Assembly: GCA_030539115.1 (NCBI GenBank)
Contig: JAUNSR010000009.1
Location: forward strand, 48,635-112,634
Source: Bacteroidales bacterium
GTDB lineage: Bacteria; Bacteroidota; Bacteroidia; Bacteroidales; JAUNSR01
Length of the DNA stretch: 64,000 nt
Direction of reading: 5' to 3'
In this document: positions 18,615 to 26,642 of the stretch, piece after piece
How the letters are laid out: the number at the start of each line of letters is the position of its first letter
Position numbering within the stretch: position 1 is the stretch's first letter
The notes under the pieces: generated by a model
Seen by the model: the letters and a program-made list of their open reading frames with translations, nothing else
The model's database searches: none
Told to the model about the DNA's origin: nothing
Made by a program: the position numbers and the translations under genes

Positions 18615-21600
18615 ATGAGTACAATTAATCCAAATATTAAAAAAGTCCTAATTTTAGGCTCCGGTGCATTAAAAATTGGCGAGGCAGGTGAGTTTGACTA
18701 CTCCGGTTCTCAGGCATTAAAGGCACTTCGTGAAGAGGGTATCGAAACAGTTCTTATCAATCCCAATATTGCCACTGTTCAGACCTCTGAAGGTGTGGCC
18801 GACAAGATATATTTTCTTCCTGTTACCCCTTTCTTTGTAGAGAAGGTTATCAAAAAAGAGAATCCTCAAGGCATTTTACTTGCTTTTGGAGGTCAAACCG
18901 CCCTTAACTGCGGTGTGAAGCTTTATGAAGCAGGCATTCTTGAAAAATACAATGTTGAGGTTTTAGGCACCCCTGTTCAAGCTATCATGGATACCGAAGA
19001 CCGTGAATTGTTTGTTCATAAACTTGATGAAATCGATGTAAAAACGATAAAATCTGAAGCTGTTGAGACTATTGCAGACGCACGCCGCGCTGCTTCCGAG
19101 CTTGGTTATCCGGTTATCATCCGTGCAGCCTATGCTCTTGGAGGTCTTGGCTCAGGATTCTGCGACAACGAAGAGCAGTTAAATGTCCTTGCCGACAAGG
19201 CTCTCTCTTTCTCTCCACAGATTCTTGTTGAGAAATCTTTAAAAGGCTGGAAAGAGGTTGAATATGAAGTCGTACGTGACAGATTTGACAATTGCATCAC
19301 AGTTTGTAATATGGAAAACTTCGATCCACTCGGCATACATACAGGTGAATCAATAGTTGTTGCTCCTTCTCAGACTCTTACCAATGCTGAATACCACAAA
19401 TTAAGAGAACTTGCCATAAAAATCATTCGTCACATTGGTATTGTTGGTGAATGTAATGTTCAATATGCATTTGATCCTTATTCAGAAGACTACAGAGTTA
19501 TTGAGGTTAATGCTCGTCTTTCACGCTCTTCTGCCCTTGCATCCAAAGCTACAGGTTATCCTTTAGCTTTTGTTGCTGCGAAGTTAGGTTTGGGATACGG
19601 ATTGTTTGATTTGAACAACTCTGTTACTAAAACAACACCGGCGTTCTTTGAACCGGCTTTGGATTATATAGTATGTAAGCTTCCACGTTGGGATTTAGGA
19701 AAATTCCAAGGGGTGGACAGAGAGCTTGGCTCATCAATGAAATCAGTTGGCGAAGTCATGGCAATTGGTCGTAACTTTGAAGAGGCTATTCAAAAAGGTC
19801 TTCGAATGATTGGTCAGGGAATGCATGGTTTTGTCGGCAATAAAGAGCTTAAGATAGCCGACATCGACAAAGCTCTTCGCGAGCCTACCGACAAACGTAT
19901 TTTTGTTATTTCAAAAGCTTTCCGTCAAGGATATACAATCGACCAAATCCATGATTTGACAAAGATCGACAAATGGTTCCTTCAGAAACTTTACAACATA
20001 ATGGTTACTGCAAGAGAGCTTGAAGCTTATGAAGAACTTAATGAAGTGCCTCAGCAACTTATTTTAAAGTCAAAGAAGCAGGGATTCTCCGACTTCCAAA
20101 TAGGACGTTCCGTTCTTAAAGAAAAAATGGACGATGCCGAACAGACAACTCTTGATGTACGCAAACTTCGTCTTCAATACAACATCAAGCCTGTTGTCAA
20201 ACAGATTGACACCTTGGCTGCCGAGTATCCTGCTCAGACCAATTATCTTTATCTTACCTACAACGGCAATTACAACGACGTAGATTATAAAGGTGATCAC
20301 AAATCTGTTGTAGTTCTTGGCTCTGGCGCATATCGCATCGGCAGTTCCGTTGAATTTGACTGGTGCAGTGTAAATGCTCTTACCACAGCCAGAAAGGAAG
20401 GATACAGGTCTGTAATGATCAACTATAATCCTGAGACTGTTTCCACCGACTATGACATGTGCGACCGCCTTTATTTTGATGAGTTGACATTCGAAAGGGT
20501 GATGGATATTCTTGACCTTGAAAATCCTCACGGAGTTATTCTTTCTGTGGGTGGTCAGATTCCAAACAACCTTGCAATTCGTCTTGATGAACAGAAAGTA
20601 AACATTCTTGGAACTCAGGCAAAATATATAGACAATGCTGAAGACAGACATTTATTCTCTTCTATGCTTGATAGAATAGGTGTTGACCAGCCAAGATGGA
20701 AAGAGCTTTCATCAATGGATGATGTAAACACATTTATTGACGAAGTTGGCTTCCCGGTTCTTGTTCGTCCATCATACGTTCTTTCAGGAGCTGCGATGAA
20801 TGTTTGCTCAAATCAGCAGGAGCTTGTCCAATTTTTGGAACTTGCCGCCAATGTATCTAAAAAGCACCCTGTTGTTATTTCTCAATTTATTGAAGGAGCA
20901 AAAGAGGTTGAAGTGGATGCTGTGGCAGACAATGGAGAGATCGTTATGTATGCCATCAGCGAACATATCGAGTTTGCAGGTGTCCATTCAGGTGATGCAA
21001 CAATCCAATTTCCTCCTCAAAAACTTTATGTTGAAACTGTTCGCCGCGTGAAAAAGGTTGCTAAGCAAATTGCTAAGGAGCTGCACATTTCAGGGCCTTT
21101 CAATATTCAGTTCCTGGCAAGAGAAAATGACATTAAGGTTATTGAATGTAACCTTCGTGCTTCACGTTCATTCCCATTTGTTTCAAAAGTACTTAAAATC
21201 AACTTTATAGAGCTTGCAACAAAGATTATGCTTGGCGCTAAATACGAAAAGCCAAGCAAGAATGAGTTTGATCTTGACTACGTAGGCATCAAGGCATCAC
21301 AATTTTCTTTCTCACGTCTTCAAAAAGCTGACCCTGTGCTTGGTGTTGACATGGCATCTACAGGAGAGGTTGGATGTTTGGGTGACGACACTGCCGAAGC
21401 TGTTCTTACTGCCATGCTTGCCGTTGGACACAGAATTCCAAAGAAAACTGTGCTTATCTCTTCAGGAAATGCAAAACAAAAGATACAATTGCTTGACTCT
21501 GCCAAGAAATTAGTTGATAAAGGATACACAATTTATGCTACCGGTGGAACATTCAGATTCCTTACTGAAAACAATGTTGAATGTAAGAGAGTGTTCTGGC

Positions 21601-21845
21601 CAAGCGATGAAGAAAAACCTCAGGCTCTTGAGATGATTCACAACAAGGAGATTGACATGGTTGTTAACATACCTAAAAATCTTACCTCCGGTGAGCTTAG
21701 CAATGGCTACAAGATTAGACGCGCCGCTATCGATTTTAATGTGCCCCTGATTACAAATGCACGTTTGGCTTCAGCCTTTATCAATGCATTTACAACAATT
21801 GACATTGATGATATCAAAATTAAGAGTTGGAGTGAATATAAATAG
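18615..21845 (+). CDS. carB: Carbamoyl-phosphate synthase, large subunit
   Basis: 1076 residues, full length. Two homologous ATP-grasp halves: KVLILGSGALKIGEAGEFDYSG at the N-terminus and SVVVLGSGAYRIGSSVEFDW near 555, each followed by PSYVLSG/AAYALGG-type grasp motifs and by NARLSRSSALASKATGYPLA or NLRASRSFPFVSKV. The C-terminal 140 residues form the MGS-like allosteric domain (YATGGTFRFL). The first half makes carboxyphosphate and carbamate, the second carbamoyl phosphate. It is the second gene of carAB. Confidence 0.97.
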   Translation: MSTINPNIKKVLILGSGALKIGEAGEFDYSGSQALKALREEGIETVLINPNIATVQTSEGVADKIYFLPVTPFFVEKVIKKENPQGILLAFGGQTALNCGVKLYEAGILEKYNVEVLGTPVQAIMDTEDRELFVHKLDEIDVKTIKSEAVETIADARRAASELGYPVIIRAAYALGGLGSGFCDNEEQLNVLADKALSFSPQILVEKSLKGWKEVEYEVVRDRFDNCITVCNMENFDPLGIHTGESIVVAPSQTLTNAEYHKLRELAIKIIRHIGIVGECNVQYAFDPYSEDYRVIEVNARLSRSSALASKATGYPLAFVAAKLGLGYGLFDLNNSVTKTTPAFFEPALDYIVCKLPRWDLGKFQGVDRELGSSMKSVGEVMAIGRNFEEAIQKGLRMIGQGMHGFVGNKELKIADIDKALREPTDKRIFVISKAFRQGYTIDQIHDLTKIDKWFLQKLYNIMVTARELEAYEELNEVPQQLILKSKKQGFSDFQIGRSVLKEKMDDAEQTTLDVRKLRLQYNIKPVVKQIDTLAAEYPAQTNYLYLTYNGNYNDVDYKGDHKSVVVLGSGAYRIGSSVEFDWCSVNALTTARKEGYRSVMINYNPETVSTDYDMCDRLYFDELTFERVMDILDLENPHGVILSVGGQIPNNLAIRLDEQKVNILGTQAKYIDNAEDRHLFSSMLDRIGVDQPRWKELSSMDDVNTFIDEVGFPVLVRPSYVLSGAAMNVCSNQQELVQFLELAANVSKKHPVVISQFIEGAKEVEVDAVADNGEIVMYAISEHIEFAGVHSGDATIQFPPQKLYVETVRRVKKVAKQIAKELHISGPFNIQFLARENDIKVIECNLRASRSFPFVSKVLKINFIELATKIMLGAKYEKPSKNEFDLDYVGIKASQFSFSRLQKADPVLGVDMASTGEVGCLGDDTAEAVLTAMLAVGHRIPKKTVLISSGNAKQKIQLLDSAKKLVDKGYTIYATGGTFRFLTENNVECKRVFWPSDEEKPQALEMIHNKEIDMVVNIPKNLTSGELSNGYKIRRAAIDFNVPLITNARLASAFINAFTTIDIDDIKIKSWSEYK

Positions 21846-21912
21846 TCTTCGGCTATATTCTCTGCAATTATTAAAAGGTAGATAGTCTAAAAAATCTTCA
21901 CCTATAATTTCT

Positions 21913-21970
21913 CGGAGAGAAATATTTGGAATGCATAAAAACTTTCCGGTATTCTCTCCGATTTTATTTT
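21913..21970 (+). terminator. Terminator of carAB
   Basis: CGGAGAGAA (21913-21921) pairs with TTCTCTCCG (21952-21960), with a long loop, followed by ATTTTATTTT. Confidence 0.75.
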
Positions 21971-22031
21971 CGCTTTTAAGAGTCTTAACATTAATATAAC
22001 AATAACAATTTCATTACACCTTAATTTTAAC

Positions 22032-23165
22032 ATGAATACAAACAATCACCGACCAACATCACAAATCAAGGAAAGAGTTCAATCGCTCGACATATTAAGA
22101 GGAGCCGACCTGTTTTTTCTCGGTATTTTAGGACCTCTTTTTATGAGTTTTAAAAACTCCACTACATTAGACATAAGCGAGAATATAGTAAAGCAATTCT
22201 CACATGTCAACTGGACGGGGTTTACATGCTGGGATTTAATAATGCCTCTGTTTATGTTTATGGCAGGCACATCTATGCCATATTCATTATCTAAGTATAA
22301 GAGTAATAAAGAATTCTATTTAAAAATTGTCAAACGCTTCATTCTTCTTTTCATATTGGGCTCCATAGTCCAAGGCAATCTTCTTGCTCTTGACATAAAT
22401 TCATTAAAGTTGTTTTCCAACACTCTTCAGGCTATTGCCGTGGGGTATCTTTTTTCTGCCATAATCTACAGATATGTTAAATCAATAAACATCCAGATAG
22501 TTATAACCGCCATTCTTTTAATCGTCTACTGGATATCGATGTCAATTGGAGGAGACTATACTCAGAACGGCAACTTTGCCGAAAAAGTAGACAACCTTGT
22601 GTTGGGTCATTTTAGAGACGGAGCTTATTTAGATGAAAACGGATGGCATTTCGCAGATTATTATCATTACACCTGGATTGTCAGCTCAATAAACTTTATT
22701 GCAACTGTAATGACAGGACTTATTGCCGGAGAAATAATAAAAAGTCAAAGAGAAAAATTATCAAAATCACTTATTCTCCTTGCAGGGGGTGCATTTATGA
22801 TTGTTCTTGCTCAGCTTTTAAACCTAACCCACCCCATTATCAAGACGATTTGGACAAGTTCGATGGTGCTTTTTTCAAGTGGCATAAGTTATATACTTCT
22901 GTCTCTATTCTATTATATTATAGATGTAAAGCAATGGGGAAAACATTTATCCTGGCTTAAGATTTTTGGAATGAATTCCATCGCGGCATATTTAATTTTT
23001 GAAGTTTTTCATCACCCTCTAAACAGCTTTTTCAACAATTTCATATTTGGGCTAAAACAATTTTTCCCATCCTACTATCCTTTTATCCTTAATATGACAA
23101 CATGCATATTTATATTTTTGGTTTTAAATTATATGTTTAAAAAGAAAATATTCTTGAAAGTATAG
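22032..23165 (+). CDS. HGSNAT-like membrane acyltransferase (DUF5009/COG4299)
   Basis: 377 residues with about ten membrane helices. It starts with a short cytosolic end carrying QSLDILRGADLFF, a hallmark of this acyltransferase family, and has MPLFMFMAGTSMPYSL and SLAWLKIFGMNSIAAY-like segments (here LSWLKIFGMNSIAAYLI). Relatives include heparan-alpha-glucosaminide N-acetyltransferase and bacterial NagX proteins, which transfer acetyl groups to amino sugars across the membrane. The substrate here is unknown; the ADP-ribosylglycohydrolase-family lipoprotein gene follows 135 bases downstream. Confidence 0.8.
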   Translation: MNTNNHRPTSQIKERVQSLDILRGADLFFLGILGPLFMSFKNSTTLDISENIVKQFSHVNWTGFTCWDLIMPLFMFMAGTSMPYSLSKYKSNKEFYLKIVKRFILLFILGSIVQGNLLALDINSLKLFSNTLQAIAVGYLFSAIIYRYVKSINIQIVITAILLIVYWISMSIGGDYTQNGNFAEKVDNLVLGHFRDGAYLDENGWHFADYYHYTWIVSSINFIATVMTGLIAGEIIKSQREKLSKSLILLAGGAFMIVLAQLLNLTHPIIKTIWTSSMVLFSSGISYILLSLFYYIIDVKQWGKHLSWLKIFGMNSIAAYLIFEVFHHPLNSFFNNFIFGLKQFFPSYYPFILNMTTCIFIFLVLNYMFKKKIFLKV

Positions 23166-23300
23166 CTGATTATTTCTAAAGATGCTTTTGCATTTTGTTA
23201 TGCGACTTTGTAAATACAAAAGTATTTATATATAAATTTACGGTAATAACATTTTGATAATCAAAACACTATTGACACCTTAAAAAATATTTCACAGACA

Positions 23301-24803
23301 ATGAAAAGCACACTTTTAAAATTCGAAATTTCTCTTTTATTAATCGTTGTTTTCTTCGGGTGCAGCAACAACGAAGATTTCAAGACAATTGATGAGAATA
23401 TTCTTCTTGACAAAATCAAAGGAGGATGGGCAGGTCAAACCATAGGATGCAGCTACGGAGGAGCTACAGAGTTTAGATATCGCGGCATTACAATTGAGGA
23501 CAGTATTCCTATTTTCTGGAATGACGATCTAATAAAAAACTATTTTGACAACAACAAAGGGCTTTATGATGATGTCTACATGGACCTGACATTTGTTGAC
23601 GTATTCGATAAGTATGGATTGAATGCTCCGATAGATTCCTTTGCCACAGCATTTGCCAATGCCGATTATCTTCTTTGGCATGCCAATCAAGGCGCAAGAT
23701 ACAATATTCTTAATGGGATTATGCCACCGGCTTCAGGCAATTGGAAGAACAATCCTCATGCCGACGATATAGATTTTCAGATTGAGGCTGACTTTGCCGG
23801 CCTTATGTCTCCGGGAATGCCAAATACCGCAGCTCAAATATCAGACAAAATTGGTCACATCATGAACTATGGCAATGGGCTCTATGGGGGCATCTATATT
23901 GCCGCAATGTATTCTGAGGCTTTCATACAAAATAATATTAAAGAAGTTGTAAAAATAGGCTTAAACACAATCCCGGTTAAAAGTTCTTTTTACAATTGCA
24001 TGTCAGATATTATTGCCTGCCATGAAAATGACAGCACTGATTGGAAAAAAGCATGGGATATCTGTCAGTCGAAATATAACAATGAAAAGGGGTGCCCCGA
24101 GGGCGTCGACAATTCATTAAATATTGATGCAATGATAAACTGTGCTTATGTTGTAATTGGTCTTCTTTATGGTGACGGCGATTTTGAAAAGACAATGGAA
24201 ATATCCACAAGATGCGGTCAGGATTCAGACTGCAACCCCGCGTCTGCGGCAGGGATTTTGGCAACTCTGACGGGCTACAATAAAATACCTGATAAATATA
24301 AAAAAGGAATCGACATGGTTGAAGATATTCCTTTTGCATATATGAGCTTTTCACTAAACAAGGTTTATGAAATGGGGCTTAAACAGGCAAAAGAGAATAT
24401 CATTTTAAACGGAGGCTCTCAGGGTGATGGAATAATGAAGATAAAAATTCAGCAGCCTGTAAGCGTTGGTTATGAAGAATCTTTCGAAGGTCTGGAATAC
24501 AAGGAGAGCTCTATCGTCAACAAGTCTATAAATGATTTTGGAGAGTACAGATTTGACGCAAAAGCTATCGTAGTTGGCGGATATGCAGGCTCGGAGGATA
24601 AAAGCTACAAGGCTGTAATAGATGTAATCCTTAACGGCAAAAAGGTTGATACTGTAATTATGCCTGTCGATTTCAATAAGCGCAAACTTGAAATATATTT
24701 CAACTATGAGCTTCCTCAAAACGAAAATACAATATCTTTTAAATGGACAAATCCCACAAAAGATTCATTTGTCACCGTTGGCAGAATAGTGCTTTATAAA
24801 TAA
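23301..24803 (+). CDS. ADP-ribosylglycohydrolase-family lipoprotein
   Basis: 500 residues. A lipoprotein signal (IVVFFGC, Cys about 21) directs it outside the cytoplasm, which is unusual for the ADP-ribosylglycohydrolase fold. That domain (about 35-345) carries GGWAGQTIGCSYGGATEF, YDDVYMDLTF (metal-binding Asp pair) and GQDSDCNPASAAG (second metal site). A C-terminal beta-sandwich-like domain (about 370-500) follows. Members of this exported subgroup are often found with carbohydrate genes and may act on glycosides rather than ADP-ribose; that is inference. It ends near a strong terminator. Confidence 0.8.
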   Translation: MKSTLLKFEISLLLIVVFFGCSNNEDFKTIDENILLDKIKGGWAGQTIGCSYGGATEFRYRGITIEDSIPIFWNDDLIKNYFDNNKGLYDDVYMDLTFVDVFDKYGLNAPIDSFATAFANADYLLWHANQGARYNILNGIMPPASGNWKNNPHADDIDFQIEADFAGLMSPGMPNTAAQISDKIGHIMNYGNGLYGGIYIAAMYSEAFIQNNIKEVVKIGLNTIPVKSSFYNCMSDIIACHENDSTDWKKAWDICQSKYNNEKGCPEGVDNSLNIDAMINCAYVVIGLLYGDGDFEKTMEISTRCGQDSDCNPASAAGILATLTGYNKIPDKYKKGIDMVEDIPFAYMSFSLNKVYEMGLKQAKENIILNGGSQGDGIMKIKIQQPVSVGYEESFEGLEYKESSIVNKSINDFGEYRFDAKAIVVGGYAGSEDKSYKAVIDVILNGKKVDTVIMPVDFNKRKLEIYFNYELPQNENTISFKWTNPTKDSFVTVGRIVLYK

Positions 24804-24810
24804 AAAAAAC

Positions 24811-24856
24811 ATTCCCCTTATTAAAGCTGCATTAAATTTGCTTTAATAAGGGGAAT
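24811..24856 (-). terminator. Strong terminator between convergent genes
   Basis: A perfect 17-bp stem (24811-24827 with 24840-24856) and a 12-base loop. The minus-strand transcript ends in a run of T residues, so it best serves the EEP hydrolase gene at 24891-25754, but it may also stop the converging transcript. Confidence 0.9.
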
Positions 24857-24890
24857 AAATAATGCAGGTGTATTAATATATTTAAATCTT

Positions 24891-25754
24891 CTATTTTTTT
24901 ATCTCCACTTCTGAAACTATCGGACAATGATCTGAAAGCCGCTCACCGACCACTGATGTATCAATCAATCTGCACTTATCTTTTGGATAGCCGAAAAGAT
25001 AATCTATTTTAATTGTTGGAGAGTCTGAAGGGAATGTTAAGTCATCATTTGTAAGAGGAGTCCAGCTGCTCATCCCATTGATTATCTCGGGAGAATCAGG
25101 ATAAGAGTTAAAATCGCCACCCACTATAACGTTATACCCGCAATTAATGAGGGTATTAGAGAGAAAATCAATTTGCGACATTCGTATCTTCTCATTAGTG
25201 TAATCAATATGCGTGGAGACGAACATTAAAGTATCATTTGTTGCAATTTCACAAAGAGCCTGCAATAAAACCCTCTGCTCAGTATTTTCAGGATTTGGCA
25301 GCCTTATTGTTTTTGACTCTATGATGGGATATTTTGATAAAACGCCTATTCCATAATATCCTCCGCTGAAATTTATTGCTTTGCCATACTGAGCGAACAT
25401 TCCAGTTAGAAAACCAAGCGAATTAATAAAGTTCTTGTCATTCTGATGTGCGGCATTTTTTCTGTGAGTGTTAACATCAACCTCCTGAAGAGCCACAAAA
25501 TCCGGATTAATTCTTTTTATCTGCGATGCTATCTCATCCAATGAAGCCAACTCGCCATACCTTAAATTGTATGTCATCACTTTTAAGCTGTCAACACTTT
25601 TTTTCATGTCGCCGCCTTTATTCTCTCTATTGAGCGGTGACTCGGATTTACAATGGTTTTTATTCTCCTTTTCAACTGCCAAGGCTGAAAAGCAGATGGC
25701 AAATATTGAAGCAATGACAAGAACTGCAATTCTGCTGTTAATTATATTTCTCAT
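24891..25754 (-). CDS. Exported endonuclease/exonuclease/phosphatase-family hydrolase
   Basis: 287 residues with a signal peptide (IAVLVIASIFAICFSALA). The EEP motifs are intact: MTYNLRYGE (Asn), LQEVDVNTH (metal-binding Glu), VSTHIDYTNE, IVGGDFNSYPDSPE (Asp/Asn) and LSDHCPIVSEVE (catalytic His). The overall layout is that of small secreted phosphodiesterases, close to the sphingomyelinase/metal-dependent hydrolase group. The substrate cannot be settled. It is transcribed alone and is not closely related to the other EEP enzyme in the window. Confidence 0.85.
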   Translation of the reverse strand: MRNIINSRIAVLVIASIFAICFSALAVEKENKNHCKSESPLNRENKGGDMKKSVDSLKVMTYNLRYGELASLDEIASQIKRINPDFVALQEVDVNTHRKNAAHQNDKNFINSLGFLTGMFAQYGKAINFSGGYYGIGVLSKYPIIESKTIRLPNPENTEQRVLLQALCEIATNDTLMFVSTHIDYTNEKIRMSQIDFLSNTLINCGYNVIVGGDFNSYPDSPEIINGMSSWTPLTNDDLTFPSDSPTIKIDYLFGYPKDKCRLIDTSVVGERLSDHCPIVSEVEIKK

Positions 25755-26234
25755 TTGGTTATTAATTAAATTTTTTACTAAGGCTTTTATACGATATATA
25801 TGTTCTCTAATGAGGGTCTTACAAATATAGTTTTAAATTCATTTGTTTATCAAGCTGATACGTTTTAGAATAAAAAAATAAAGTTCTTCTGCTATTCAAA
25901 AATTTCAATCAGTCATTTTAAAATTTCAATCAATCAAAAAAGCAAAACACTTAAGTATTTTACAATAAATATTTTGGTGTTTTTATATAATTATTTAAGT
26001 ATTTTTATTTACATACTTAATTATAATAAATTTTAGACTAATGAAAATTAATATTTAATCAATAAAAAATAAAGGAACAATAATAATAGCATTAATTCAT
26101 TGGCAGGCAAATGAACCAAGATTTCACATCCTTGCCATTTTATATTTTAAATTTAGTATATAAAGCAAACCATGAGATAAAAAAACATACAAAACAATTC
26201 AATTGCAATTGTGAAAGCTTTCTCCTATTCATAT
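25755..26234. other. AT-rich intergenic region
   Basis: No gene seen. It contains imperfect AT-rich inverted repeats (AAACACTTAAGTATTTTAC ... AATATTTTGGTGTTT) near 25945 that could be promoter-associated, but nothing decisive. Confidence 0.4.
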
Positions 26235-26267
26235 AAAAAAAGAAACCGACCCAATCGGACCGGTTTC
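26235..26267 (-). terminator. Terminator of tRNA-Thr
   Basis: GAAACCG (26242-26248) pairs with CGGTTTC (26261-26267); on the minus strand the stem is followed by seven T residues. It lies 32 bases after the tRNA 3' end. Confidence 0.85.
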
Positions 26268-26298
26268 ATTCAGTTTTTCTTTTATGATATAGATTGAG

Positions 26299-26371
26299 AG
26301 CCGAAAGCGGGAGTCGAACCCGCGACCTTTGCATTACGAATGCAGTGCTCTACCAACTGAGCTATTTCGGC
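26299..26371 (-). tRNA. tRNA-Thr (anticodon CGU)
   Basis: 73 bases on the minus strand. The 7-bp acceptor stem GCCGAAA/TTTCGGC, the D-arm with AGCTCAGTTGGTAGAGC, the anticodon loop TTCGTAA (anticodon CGT, reading ACG) and the T-arm GCGGGTTCGACTCCCGC are all clear. The CCA end is not encoded. A terminator follows. Confidence 0.93.
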
Positions 26372-26642
26372 GAAAGACAGATTAAACGAAACATTAAAAA
26401 AACATTTCAGTCGCAAAGTTGTGAAAATTTATTTATCATTTAAAGAAATATTAAAAATATATTCAGCTATTAACATTGATATAATTTAAACAATATTGGT
26501 ATATAAATGCAAACAACGCAAAAATTGGGACTATTAAAATGCCATTATTTTTCAAAACATTGATTAAGTATAAATTCAAATAAAAGATCAAATTGGGTTG
26601 AAATAATATGTAAATATTTATATTTGGGAATATATAAAAATA

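Noticed and set aside
20070..20651. 193-codon frame antisense to carB
   Set aside because: It lies wholly within the conserved CarB coding sequence and resembles no known protein.
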